Shown: positions 1 to 7,834 of the stretch, in pieces
Layout of the letters: each line of letters opens with the position of its first letter
Position numbering within the stretch: the first letter of the stretch is position 1
DNA from: Chloroflexota bacterium
GTDB taxonomy: Bacteria; Chloroflexota; Dormibacteria; Dormibacterales; Dormibacteraceae
Assembly: GCA_005880315.1 (NCBI GenBank)
Contig: VBHB01000097.1
Coordinates: forward strand, 1 to 35,439
Reading direction: 5' to 3'
Length of the DNA stretch: 35,439 bases
The notes under the pieces: generated by a model
Databases searched by the model: none
Told to the model about the DNA's origin: nothing
What the model saw: only the letters and a program-made list of their open reading frames with translations
Program-made: the position numbers and the translations under genes

Positions 1-178
1 CCTCTGGACCGTCGTTGCAGGGATCTACCTGCTAATACGTCCGGCCCCGATAACTCGAGCTGCCTAGCTGCCCCGGGTTCTCCGCGACCCTCGATTGTGC
101 CGAAACTCGGCATTCGCCCCGGGCGGATTCAATGCCCTCTTTTTGCACAATCGACTCCGGCTTCGCCGGGCGCCCTGG
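1..178. other. Downstream flank of the carboxypeptidase gene, no gene seen
   Basis: No convincing coding frame is seen here; the frames that run through it are antisense to the carboxypeptidase. A short GC hairpin with arms CCGGC and GCCGG around a 3-base loop lies at 157-169, ten bases past the carboxypeptidase stop on the minus strand. It has no T-tract behind it, so it is at best a weak terminator. Confidence 0.4.
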
Positions 179-1396
179 CTACAAGAAATTGATTCGCAAC
201 CAGCGCCACGCGATGCCTGGCGGATCCAGGGAGCCCGAGGTCACCAGGGGCGCGTCGAACTGCTGATCGCCCAGGACGACGTGGAGCTTGCCCGCGGACG
301 TTCCGCTTGCCACCGGCCTCTCGACGTCCAGCGTGCTTGCGTCCAGCTGCTGTCGCAGGATCATGCCCGGCCACTCGACCAGGGTCACGTCGGCGGTCGC
401 CACGAGGTCCGAGTGGCTTCCCCAGCCCGTCTCGTAAGCGCCGACCACCTCGTTGCGTGTGACGACCTTGACCACTCGTAACGCAGCCGCCATCGCGCCG
501 ATGAGGGCTCGGGCAACCTTGAAAGCCGTGTCCAGCGTCGGCTGGCCCATCACGCAGCCATAAAGGGTCACCTCCTGGCCGTCGATCGTGGCTGTGGCCG
601 CAAACAGAAAATTGGCGCCGGAATCCAGTCCAGAACCGGTCTTGATCCCGATGATCCCGTTCTGGCCGAGGGCGGCGTTCACGTTGTAGACGGTGCCGGC
701 GACGGGCAGGGTCGTCTGCGGCAAGCCGACTATCTGGGCCAAGACCGGCTGTTGCATGGCGGCCATCCCCATGGCGAGCAGGTCGGCGGGCGTGCTTGCG
801 GTCTGAAAAAACACCCCAGCCGGATCCGCAAACGTCGTGTGCTTGAGGTTGAGCGCGGCCGCGCGCTTGTTCATTTTGTCGACGAAGCCGGGCACGGATC
901 CGGCATCCCACCGGGCGAGCGTCTCCGCGATGTTGTTGCCTGAGGGGATCAGGAGCCCCTCCAGCGCCGCGAATTCGCTCAGGTGCTCACCGGCGATGAC
1001 CGGGACCACCGACTGCTTGCTGGCAGCGTCTGCCTTGTAGGTCGCCACATCCGCATCGGTGATCGTCAACATCGGCCCCGCTTCGCCCAACGTGAGAGGT
1101 TTGTCCTCCAGCACGACCAGGGCGGTCATCACCTTCGCCACGCTCGCCGTGGGTGCTGGATGTACATCCCCCGAGGTCGCTATCAAGCCGAGTCCCCCGA
1201 CGCCGACTGCCGCGGAACCCGCTCCAGGCCACGGCAGAACGGGTGGGGTCCCGCTGACAGCGGCTTGGGGCGGACGCGAGGTGCTGGCAGCCACAGCGGG
1301 AATCGGCTGTAGGTAGTTCCACGCGGCCACCCCTAGCAGGACCACAGCCGCAAGCAGCGAAAGCCGCCGCAGCCGGGCTCCGGGCACAGCCGACAA
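179..1396 (-). CDS. D-alanyl-D-alanine carboxypeptidase (serine-type, penicillin-binding protein 5/S11 fold)
   Basis: S11-family enzyme that trims the terminal D-alanine from peptidoglycan pentapeptides on the outer face of the membrane. All three family motifs are visible: the catalytic SVAK tetrad (S and K near residues 85 and 88 of the shorter form), SGN near 152 and KTG near 252, in the right order and spacing. An N-terminal hydrophobic segment preceded by arginines looks like an uncleaved anchor or signal peptide. The start is uncertain. The open frame reaches a TTG at 1552, but that lies 2 bases from the divergent J-domain gene and adds an arginine/proline-rich tail. I chose the TTG at 1396, just before the hydrophobic segment; TTG at 1507 is also possible. 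A beta-lactamase-like relative is less likely given the KTG and SGN motifs. Confidence 0.9.
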   Translation of the reverse strand: MSAVPGARLRRLSLLAAVVLLGVAAWNYLQPIPAVAASTSRPPQAAVSGTPPVLPWPGAGSAAVGVGGLGLIATSGDVHPAPTASVAKVMTALVVLEDKPLTLGEAGPMLTITDADVATYKADAASKQSVVPVIAGEHLSEFAALEGLLIPSGNNIAETLARWDAGSVPGFVDKMNKRAAALNLKHTTFADPAGVFFQTASTPADLLAMGMAAMQQPVLAQIVGLPQTTLPVAGTVYNVNAALGQNGIIGIKTGSGLDSGANFLFAATATIDGQEVTLYGCVMGQPTLDTAFKVARALIGAMAAALRVVKVVTRNEVVGAYETGWGSHSDLVATADVTLVEWPGMILRQQLDASTLDVERPVASGTSAGKLHVVLGDQQFDAPLVTSGSLDPPGIAWRWLRINFL

Positions 1397-1554
1397 GACA
1401 CCCCAGCGTCTCGGGAGACTGCCAGGCGATGGCCTTGGTCTCCGCACGCGCCTGCCGGCGCCCGCGCGAGAAGCCCGGACCTCGACTGTCAGTCGAAAAC
1501 GTGCCAAGTTTTGCTTATCTTGTACCCAAGGTGGCGGGATGAGGAGAGGCAAGC
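1397..1554. promoter_or_regulatory. Divergent intergenic region with strong ribosome binding site for the J-domain gene
   Basis: A purine-rich Shine-Dalgarno run, GAGGAGAGG at 1541-1549, sits five bases before the TTG at 1555 and decides that start. The rest presumably holds the divergent promoters, but I cannot name a convincing -35/-10 pair. Part of it may encode an N-terminal extension of the carboxypeptidase. Confidence 0.4.
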
Positions 1555-2076
1555 TTGCCGGCTGACGCGGACCTCTACCGCGTGCTCCAGGTTGATCCGT
1601 CCGCTGATCCGGAGGTGATCGAGGCTGCTTACAAGCGGCTAGCTCTCAAGTACCACCCTGACCACAACCGGGGGGACGTTCGCGCCGAAGAGCACATGAA
1701 GCGGATCAACGAGGCGTTTCGGGTGCTCGGCAAGCCTGACCTACGCGCCGCTTACGACTCACGCACCGGCGCTCGATTACCTGAGTTGAGAGTCTCTCCG
1801 TCCGAAGTCGTGCTGCGGGCATTCGACCCTTCGGCTCGCGAGATCAACTTCTCAGTGCGCCTGGAACAGGCGGCCGGCCCTTCGTTCGATCCAGCGATTC
1901 ATCGCATCGACCTCGCCCTTGCTCCGCCGTGGCACCAAGCCGACGTGCACTGGCACTGGAGCGCAGATCGACTTCCGGCCGACGTCGATTTCACGCTGGC
2001 GGTCGCGGACGGCTTTTTCGAGCCGGGGAGCACGCTGAGCGGAAACATCGAGCTGACCGTGACGGCAAGGGATTAG
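1555..2076 (+). CDS. J-domain (DnaJ-like) protein
   Basis: A 173-residue protein with an N-terminal J domain (about residues 6-70) carrying the HPD tripeptide at 34-36, the element that stimulates Hsp70 ATPase activity. It lacks the glycine/phenylalanine linker, zinc-finger cysteines and long substrate-binding domain of true DnaJ. The C-terminal 100 residues look beta-rich and are not recognised. The TTG start follows a strong Shine-Dalgarno run. The vWA gene begins two bases after the stop, so the two are almost certainly co-transcribed and may work together. It is probably a specialised Hsp70 co-chaperone; the client is unknown. Confidence 0.85.
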   Translation: MPADADLYRVLQVDPSADPEVIEAAYKRLALKYHPDHNRGDVRAEEHMKRINEAFRVLGKPDLRAAYDSRTGARLPELRVSPSEVVLRAFDPSAREINFSVRLEQAAGPSFDPAIHRIDLALAPPWHQADVHWHWSADRLPADVDFTLAVADGFFEPGSTLSGNIELTVTARD

Positions 2077-2078
2077 GT

Positions 2079-2810
2079 ATGGGCAAGATCAAGCCGACTT
2101 CACCTCGAGATGACGTGCCGATGACCACCGAAGCAAAAGTGGTCCGGATGGAGATAGGGCGAGACTCGGCCAAGGCCCGCGCCGACCTGGTTTTCGTCAT
2201 CGACACCACCGGCAGCATGAGCGACAAGATCGACGGTCTCATCGAGAGCTGCCAATCCTTCGTCGACAGGCTCGCCGCCAAGCGCATCGACTGGGTTGCT
2301 GCCGTCGTGGGCTTCGGAGACCTCACCGTCGAGGGGGATCGCATTGTTGCGACCCCGTTCAGCGCCAGCGCCGAGCGGGTCAAAGCGTTGCTTCGCGGCC
2401 TACCTCGGTATTCGGGTGGGGGCAATGAGGGTGAATCGTCACTGGAGGCACTGCAAGCAGCTCTGAACCAGCCCGGCTACCGTGCTGACGCCATGAAAGT
2501 AGTCGTGCTGATCACCGACGAACCTGCACTGCAACGCAAGCTTCGTCCGGCAACCATGTCAGGCAGGCTGCGCGAGGCGGGCGCCATCACGTTTGTTCTG
2601 TCGCCGAACATCAAATACTTCCGCTCCATGGCCACCGACACCGGGGGCGAATGGTGGAACGTCGAGTCCGGGGGTGACTTCTCCAAGATCCTGGCGGCTT
2701 TCGACAAGATCGCGACCAAGGTTGCATCGACCGTCGCGGCCGTGCATAAGCTCGCGGGAGGAAACGTCAAGGAATATCTGAGCCTGCCTCAGTCGAAAAG
2801 AGAGGAATAA
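2079..2810 (+). CDS. vWA-domain protein
   Basis: A 243-residue protein that is essentially one von Willebrand factor A domain. The MIDAS metal site is visible as D42-x-T-x-S46 with S48, then a GG-x-E-x-ES loop near 113-120 and the strand VVVLITDE at 141-148. No signal peptide or membrane segment is seen, so it is probably cytoplasmic. The ATG at 2079 was chosen because it follows the upstream stop by two bases; the open frame running back to 1929 is inside the J-domain gene. Such domains usually bind a protein partner through a Mg ion. The adjacent J-domain protein is the obvious candidate partner, by inference. Its stop codon lies in the loop of a terminator hairpin. Confidence 0.85.
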   Translation: MGKIKPTSPRDDVPMTTEAKVVRMEIGRDSAKARADLVFVIDTTGSMSDKIDGLIESCQSFVDRLAAKRIDWVAAVVGFGDLTVEGDRIVATPFSASAERVKALLRGLPRYSGGGNEGESSLEALQAALNQPGYRADAMKVVVLITDEPALQRKLRPATMSGRLREAGAITFVLSPNIKYFRSMATDTGGEWWNVESGGDFSKILAAFDKIATKVASTVAAVHKLAGGNVKEYLSLPQSKREE

Positions 2811-2816
2811 CCTCTC
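2796..2816 (-). terminator. Rho-independent terminator of the DinB-like gene
   Basis: A perfect 6-bp stem (GAGAGG at 2800-2805 with CCTCTC at 2811-2816) around a 5-base loop is followed on the minus strand by four Ts (2799-2796). It lies just beyond the stop of the minus-strand DinB-like gene. On the plus strand the vWA stop codon sits in the loop, so the same hairpin may also protect that transcript's end. Confidence 0.65.
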
Positions 2817-2823
2817 CTCGCGA

Positions 2824-3384
2824 CTACTCGACTTTCGAGTTGGTCTTCTGAAGCCCCCGGATCGACTCGATCATCCCGAGGTGGCGGCTCAGGTGCTCGA
2901 GGTAGATGAGGACGTTGTCGAGTTTCGTATCGCCATCGGGATCGTCCTTGGCAAGCGTCAGCAACTCATCATCCGGTATGAGCGTGATCGCCTCCTCGAC
3001 GTAGGCGAAGGCGAGTCTGGCGTAGCCGAGGACTTCCTCTTGAGCTGGAAATCGCAACTCCTCGGCCGCTTCGTCCGACATTTCGGTTCCTGTATCGCGC
3101 CGCCCCATCGATCCGGACGCCAGGGACCATCGATCGGCCAGCGACTCTCTCTCCCATACCTGCGCGCGAGGATCCTTGGCCAGGGCTCTGTGAAAGTAGG
3201 AGGCGAAAACGTCGTCCCAGCGGGCAGCGTGCCACAGCTGCCACGCGACCGAGTGGAGGCTCGGACCTGCGCTCCACGCAAATTCCTCGGAAGGCACATC
3301 TTCCGCTGCCTTCAGGAGCCGTTCGTGTGCGAGCTTGTAGAAGCGTAAGAGGGTCTCGCCAAGCGATCGCGGATACGCTGCCAT
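2824..3384 (-). CDS. DinB-superfamily protein (putative metal-dependent four-helix protein)
   Basis: A mostly helical 186-residue protein of the DinB/YfiT-like type. The typical histidines are present: H44 and H52 in the stretch that follows the first long helix, and H164 and H168 in a C-terminal HLSRH motif; in this superfamily three histidines hold a divalent metal. Members include bacillithiol- and mycothiol-dependent transferases and many of unknown role. The ATG at 3384 was preferred; an in-frame TTG at 3429 would add 15 residues but crowds the divergent dehydrogenase start at 3444. The specific reaction cannot be told from sequence. Confidence 0.75.
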   Translation of the reverse strand: MAAYPRSLGETLLRFYKLAHERLLKAAEDVPSEEFAWSAGPSLHSVAWQLWHAARWDDVFASYFHRALAKDPRAQVWERESLADRWSLASGSMGRRDTGTEMSDEAAEELRFPAQEEVLGYARLAFAYVEEAITLIPDDELLTLAKDDPDGDTKLDNVLIYLEHLSRHLGMIESIRGLQKTNSKVE

Positions 3385-3443
3385 CAGGCGGCTAAGTTTC
3401 GGCGGTTTGGCCGAGCGGTGCAAACTCAATCTCGGGATGTGAC

Positions 3444-4211
3444 ATGAGCAAGGTACTGGTCACTGGGTCTTCGGACGGTCTCGGCCTGAGGGCCGCCCAG
3501 CGATTGGTTGCCGCCGGCCACGAGGTCATCCTCCATGCCCGCAACCAAAGTCGTGCCCGGGACGCGCAGGCCGAGGCGCCCAAGGCACAGGGCGTTGTGA
3601 TTGGGGACCTGGCAAGCATCGCGGAGACGCGCGAGCTGGCTGATCAGGCCAACCGGTTGGGGCCATACGACGCGGTCATTCACAACGCGGGAGTCGGTGA
3701 ACGCGAACGCCGAATCGAGACGGTGGATGGGCTCGAGCACATCTTCGCCATCAACGTGCTCGCCCCATATCTGCTCACTGCTTTGCTCGAACGACCCAAG
3801 CGTCTTGTCTATCTGAGCTCTGGATTGCATCGGGGCGGTGATGCAGCCATGACCGACCTGCAGTGGAAACGCCGGCGCTGGAGTGGGTGGCAGGCGTACT
3901 CCGACTCCAAGCTGTTCGACGCGGTGCTCGCTCTCGCGATGGCGCGGCGCTGGCCCGCCGTGCTTTCCAATGCGGTCGACCCTGGTTGGGTCGCCACCAA
4001 GATGGGAGGGCGGGGCGCCCCCGACGATCTCGATCGCGGTTCCGAAACGCAGGTGTGGCTCGCGGTGAGCCAGGACCGAGCGGCGATGGTAAGCGGCGAG
4101 TACTTCTATCACAAGGTGCGGCAGGACATCCATCCCGCCGCACGCGACCCGACCGTCCAGGATCGGCTGCTCGCGGTTTGCGAGGAGCTCACGGGCACGC
4201 CGATGCCTTAG
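3444..4211 (+). CDS. Short-chain dehydrogenase/reductase
   Basis: Classical-type SDR of 255 residues. The nucleotide-binding motif TGSSDGLG is at 7-14, the NAG motif at 81-83, catalytic serine near 125-126 and the YxxxK pair at Y152 and K156. It should oxidise or reduce a hydroxyl/carbonyl group with NAD(P)H in the cytoplasm; the substrate is not evident. The basic residue after the glycine motif suggests NADP(H) but is not decisive. Its last bases form TTAG with the stop of the convergent MMPL gene, a 4-base overlap. It diverges from the DinB-like gene. Confidence 0.85.
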   Translation: MSKVLVTGSSDGLGLRAAQRLVAAGHEVILHARNQSRARDAQAEAPKAQGVVIGDLASIAETRELADQANRLGPYDAVIHNAGVGERERRIETVDGLEHIFAINVLAPYLLTALLERPKRLVYLSSGLHRGGDAAMTDLQWKRRRWSGWQAYSDSKLFDAVLALAMARRWPAVLSNAVDPGWVATKMGGRGAPDDLDRGSETQVWLAVSQDRAAMVSGEYFYHKVRQDIHPAARDPTVQDRLLAVCEELTGTPMP

Positions 4212-6397
4212 ATACGCGCGGGCGGAGAAGTAGGCCGGGCCAGCTTCGACGGCCACCAGTTCCAACGCCCGAGCAGCGCGGCGACCGACGGTACCAGCAG
4301 TGTGCGTACGAAGAAGGTGTCGAGCAGGATCGCGAAGGCGATCGTGAATCCGAGCTGGCGCGACTGGGCGGAGTTTCCGGCGATCGCCAGCACCGTGAAC
4401 GTGCCGGCCAGGATCAGGCCGGCCGACGTGATCGTTCCGCCTGTGTGTCCGATCGCGCGCGCGAGCGCCTCTCGCAGCGGATGGTCGTGCGCCTCCTCGC
4501 GCACGCGCGTCATCAACAGGATGTTGTAGTCCTCGCCCAGGGCCATGGCAAAGATGAAAAGAAGGATCGGGATCACGAAGTTGATGCCTGCATCGCCCGC
4601 GATGTGGATGAACACAAATGAGGCGGCGCCCAGGGCGGCGAGATAGGAAAGGCCGACGGTGACGATGAGGTAGATCGGCGCGACCAGGCTCCTCAGCAGG
4701 ACGGCGAGAAGGATCGCAAGGGCGGCCAGGACGACTGGCGCGATGGCAAGCAGGTCGCGGGTCGAGTAATGGTCGATGTCGTAGGCGACCGAATCGAGCC
4801 CGATGACGCCGCTATCCGCCGCCCCGACCGCGCGGGCCACGGAGTCGAGGGCGGCCCTCAGCGCCGGCACCGCGTGGATCGCCGGCTGGCTCCCGGCGGC
4901 GCCTGCGGTGGCGACGGCGTAGAACTGCACCGTCGTCCCATCTCGGCTGATGAACTGCGCGGTTGCCCGGTAAGCCTGGTACGCGCTCGCCGGCACCGAT
5001 GCGCCGGCTGGCGGAGAGGGGGGCAGCGCATCGGCTGGGCCCAGCTGCGCGTGCAGGCTGACGAGCTGATCGATGGTCAGCGGAGTGCCGTTGGGATCGA
5101 GCGGTCCCGACACCGAGCTCAGGCCAGGCTCCGCGCTGAGCATGTCACTTGCCCTCGACAGGCTTTCCGGGTGCGCCCAGATCGGCGTATCGAATCGAAG
5201 CAGGAGGGTCTCGGGATTGCTGTTGCCGGTGGGGAAGTGGGCCGCAATCGCCGCCGACCCGGCGGCGGAATCGCTGCCGGCCGGAGCTCCGCTCGTGAAA
5301 CCGCCGGTGCTGAACGCGACCAGGCCCAGGGCCGGCGCGCCGAAAAGAATCACACCCGCGACGAGGACCACCCACGGCCGGCGTACGACCCGCGTGGCTA
5401 CACGTCCCCATGCGCCCGTGGTCTGCTGCCCGGCCTTCGGGCGTGAGGGCCAGAACAGCGCCCGGCCGAAGATCGCCACCAGCGCCGGAAGCAAAGTCAG
5501 CGCGGCGACCAGCATCACGGCGACGCCGACGGCGAGCGAGGGCCCCAGTCCCCGATACAGGGAGAAGGAGGCCAGCCCCAGGCAGGCCAGGGCTGCGATC
5601 ACGGTGGCGGCGGAATAGCCGATCGACAGCCCAACCCGGCTCATGGCGGTGACGAGCGCACCTTTCGGGGCGGAGCCGCGGCGAATCTCCTCGCGCACGC
5701 GGAAGACCAGCAACAGTCCGTAGTCCGTGCCGGCTCCGAGCAGGAGCACTGGCAGCAGCGTCTGCGTTGCGACCGACACCGGAAGCCCGGCCTTGCTCGC
5801 CTCCGCGATGACCGGCCCGGCCAGCACCAGCGACATCACCGCGGGGATGAGCGTGACCAGCGGGGCCAGCACCGAGCGGTAGACGACGAAGAGAAGCACG
5901 ATGACGAACACGACGCTGAAGACTCGGATGTTGGTGCCGGTTTGGGATCCCGACGCGGCCGCGTCGGTGGTCACCGCCAGCGGACCGGTGAGATTGAATG
6001 TCAGGCCCGGCGGAGCATTGGCGGCGGCGAACTGGGCGCGGATGCTGCTGATGAGGTCGGGATTGCCGGTGTTGCCGCCGTTGGACTCGGTGACCACCAG
6101 AGCCTTGCGAGCCTGGCCGTCAGCCGAACGCCCCTGGTCGCGCACCGACACGACGCCTGGCAGACCTGCGGTGGCCTGCTCGACACGGTCGATCGCGGCG
6201 TCGTCGGACGAATCAAGTTTGCCGCCGGACCGGCTGGCGATTATCAGCGCCGTCGTGCCTACGTTCGATGTCTGGAACGGAGCCGCTAGCGCGGCCGCGT
6301 GCTGGCTCGGCGCGCCGGCCGGCAAGAACACCGCATTGTTGGACTGGCTCACGGTCGACAGGCTTGGGAGGAATCGGCTGGCTGCGATCGCGCCCAT
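4208..6397 (-). CDS. MMPL/RND-family membrane transporter (YdfJ-like)
   Basis: A 729-residue multi-span protein of the MMPL branch of the RND superfamily, which exports lipids, drugs or other hydrophobic compounds using the proton gradient. It has two homologous halves, each with large extracytoplasmic loops and a hallmark proton-relay motif: GAGTDYGLLL in the first half and ALGEDYNILL in the second. The ATG at 6397 falls inside what should be the first membrane helix. The same frame upstream codes for the expected arginine-flanked start of that helix (6436-6398), so translation must begin further up at a non-ATG codon or be fused to the upstream gene. No ATG, GTG or TTG lies between the upstream TGA (6475-6473) and 6397; CTG 6448 or ACG 6460 are possible rare starts. 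TetR control is likely. Confidence 0.9.
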   Translation of the reverse strand: MGAIAASRFLPSLSTVSQSNNAVFLPAGAPSQHAAALAAPFQTSNVGTTALIIASRSGGKLDSSDDAAIDRVEQATAGLPGVVSVRDQGRSADGQARKALVVTESNGGNTGNPDLISSIRAQFAAANAPPGLTFNLTGPLAVTTDAAASGSQTGTNIRVFSVVFVIVLLFVVYRSVLAPLVTLIPAVMSLVLAGPVIAEASKAGLPVSVATQTLLPVLLLGAGTDYGLLLVFRVREEIRRGSAPKGALVTAMSRVGLSIGYSAATVIAALACLGLASFSLYRGLGPSLAVGVAVMLVAALTLLPALVAIFGRALFWPSRPKAGQQTTGAWGRVATRVVRRPWVVLVAGVILFGAPALGLVAFSTGGFTSGAPAGSDSAAGSAAIAAHFPTGNSNPETLLLRFDTPIWAHPESLSRASDMLSAEPGLSSVSGPLDPNGTPLTIDQLVSLHAQLGPADALPPSPPAGASVPASAYQAYRATAQFISRDGTTVQFYAVATAGAAGSQPAIHAVPALRAALDSVARAVGAADSGVIGLDSVAYDIDHYSTRDLLAIAPVVLAALAILLAVLLRSLVAPIYLIVTVGLSYLAALGAASFVFIHIAGDAGINFVIPILLFIFAMALGEDYNILLMTRVREEAHDHPLREALARAIGHTGGTITSAGLILAGTFTVLAIAGNSAQSRQLGFTIAFAILLDTFFVRTLLVPSVAALLGRWNWWPSKLARPTSPPARI

Positions 6398-6472
6398 GAT
6401 CCAGACGGCGACGATCAGCCATCGGAATCGAACGTCAAATCGAGCCAGGGCCGCGAGCGTGGCCGCTGCCCC

Positions 6473-7048
6473 TCAGCCGCCGCCCGCCGTTGGGAGGAAC
6501 GGTGTGGGGAAGGGCAGCATCGCGATGGCCAGGGCGGCGCCGAGGACGAGGCTGCCCGCGACCAGCGAGCGGCGAGTGAACGCGCCTGCCAGATGATCGC
6601 GCCAATCCGCGACGGCGAGCTCGGGCGCGCGGCGCACATAGTTGGCGACGTGGACCGCCATGGTCGCGAACCAGAGGTAGGCCGAGGCGTGGTGGAGCGG
6701 GACCCAGATGAATCCGAAGCGGTAACCGAAGAGCCAGAGCTCGATCCCCGTGCCGAACACGACGACCGTCAGCACGACGATCACCGGTCCGAGCAGTCGC
6801 ATCGAGAGCCTGGGCGGTCCGGCCGCGCGATACCGCGGTTCGCCTGTGTAGTAGCGAGCGAACCTGTAGCCGACGCTGCCCAGCTTGAGGAGAACAGGCG
6901 GGATGAGCACGAAACCGAGCACGGCGTGGGCCGGCAGAAGCTGCTTGGAGCGCAACCCGGTGACGAGCTCAGCGGCGAGGAGGATCACCAGTACGAGGCC
7001 GACATATCCAGTCAGGCGGGCGTTTGCCTCGACGCCCGGATCCCTCAT
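6473..7048 (-). CDS. Five-helix membrane protein, putative haem-binding (cytochrome b-like)
   Basis: A 191-residue integral membrane protein with about five hydrophobic helices (roughly 12-30, 40-58, 83-103, 113-135, 160-178). Histidines lie in helix contexts suited to haem ligation: H41, H119/H120 and H133. This resembles small cytochrome b561/DUF4405-type proteins; the haem assignment is inference. Its ATG at 7048 is at the edge of the TetR operator region. It ends in glycines and a TGA, after which the same reading frame continues directly into the MMPL transporter, so the two form one transcription unit and perhaps one functional complex. Confidence 0.7.
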   Translation of the reverse strand: MRDPGVEANARLTGYVGLVLVILLAAELVTGLRSKQLLPAHAVLGFVLIPPVLLKLGSVGYRFARYYTGEPRYRAAGPPRLSMRLLGPVIVVLTVVVFGTGIELWLFGYRFGFIWVPLHHASAYLWFATMAVHVANYVRRAPELAVADWRDHLAGAFTRRSLVAGSLVLGAALAIAMLPFPTPFLPTAGGG

Positions 7049-7053
7049 ATAGT

Positions 7054-7081
7054 TGCACTACTGCATACTTGCACGAGTGCA
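7054..7081. promoter_or_regulatory. Tandem palindromic operator, probable TetR site
   Basis: Two 12-base imperfect palindromes, TGCACTACTGCA (7054-7065) and TGCACGAGTGCA (7070-7081), each self-complementary at 10 of 12 positions, start 16 bases apart. They fill the 42-base gap between the divergent starts of the membrane-protein operon (7048) and the TetR gene (7091), the usual place for a TetR-family operator controlling both directions. Confidence 0.65.
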
Positions 7082-7090
7082 GGATAACAG

Positions 7091-7699
7091 GTGACCGAGC
7101 TTGGTCTTCGTGAAAGCAAGAAGCGGCGGACGCGCCAGGCACTGATTGATGCGGCCATGCGGCTCTATCGCGAGAAAGGTTTCGAAGGCGTGACGGTGGC
7201 CGAGATCGCTCAGGAGGCGGATGTCGCGCCACGCACGTTCTTCGGTTACTTCGAGACCAAAGAGGACGTCTTCCTCGGCCGGGGCGACGACCGCCTGGAA
7301 ATCCTCGTGCACGCGATCCGCGAGCGCGATCGCCGCCAGCCGATCCTGGCCGCCCTTCGCCCCGTGCTCCTGCAGGATCGCGAGCCGCCCGCCCAAGGCC
7401 TCCCTCAGCGAACGCCGGGCCTGGCGGAGCTCTTGCGCCACCCCGCCGTCGCCAACAGGCTTCGAGAGAGGTGGAATCGGTGGGAGGACATGCTGGCCGA
7501 GGCCATCGCCGAAGACGTAGGTGCCCGTCCCGGAGACCCAAGACCGCGGGTCGTTGCAGCGGCGATCGCCGGGGCGATCCGGGTCGCTGCTGCCGAGGCG
7601 CAGCGGCAGCCGAGGCGGCGCAAGCAAATCGCCGAGGAGGCCTTCGAGCTGCTGGCGTCAGGCCTGGGGCGTTACGGGGCCGCCCGGCCCGCGCGATAA
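7091..7699 (+). CDS. TetR/AcrR-family transcriptional regulator
   Basis: A 202-residue repressor-type regulator. The N-terminal helix-turn-helix (about residues 12-58) is typical, including the segment VTVAEIAQEADVAPRTFFGYF, which holds the recognition helix and the hinge aromatic residues. The C-terminal two thirds is a divergent helical ligand domain. GTG at 7091 is the start, nine bases past the palindromes. Divergence from the membrane-protein/MMPL unit and the tandem palindromes between them suggest that it represses that exporter unit and itself until a ligand, perhaps the transported compound, binds. Confidence 0.88.
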   Translation: MTELGLRESKKRRTRQALIDAAMRLYREKGFEGVTVAEIAQEADVAPRTFFGYFETKEDVFLGRGDDRLEILVHAIRERDRRQPILAALRPVLLQDREPPAQGLPQRTPGLAELLRHPAVANRLRERWNRWEDMLAEAIAEDVGARPGDPRPRVVAAAIAGAIRVAAAEAQRQPRRRKQIAEEAFELLASGLGRYGAARPAR

Positions 7700-7730
7700 C
7701 GCACGTGTGACGCCAGACGTGCGCATCATG

Positions 7731-7770
7731 GGCACCTGAAACGCTCGTTTGGTGCCAAAAGTACGGAATC
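7731..7770. repeat. Intergenic hairpin plus half-copy of a dispersed palindromic repeat
   Basis: GGCACC (7731-7736) pairs with GGTGCC (7751-7756), and inside it AAACG (7739-7743) pairs with CGTTT (7746-7750) around a 2-base loop. There is no T-tract, so it is not a standard terminator, although it follows tetR by 31 bases. The stretch 7746-7770 resembles, at 19 of 25 positions, the arm of the palindrome at 33539-33615 (shared core CGGAATC preceded by GT and a CCAAAA-like run). The rest of the 7700-7834 gap shows nothing else. Confidence 0.5.
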
Positions 7771-7834
7771 GCCGCGGCCGCGTCGATCTTCGGCAGGCCC
7801 GGCTGCCGGCGAATTTGTAGCGTAGAGAGCCGCG

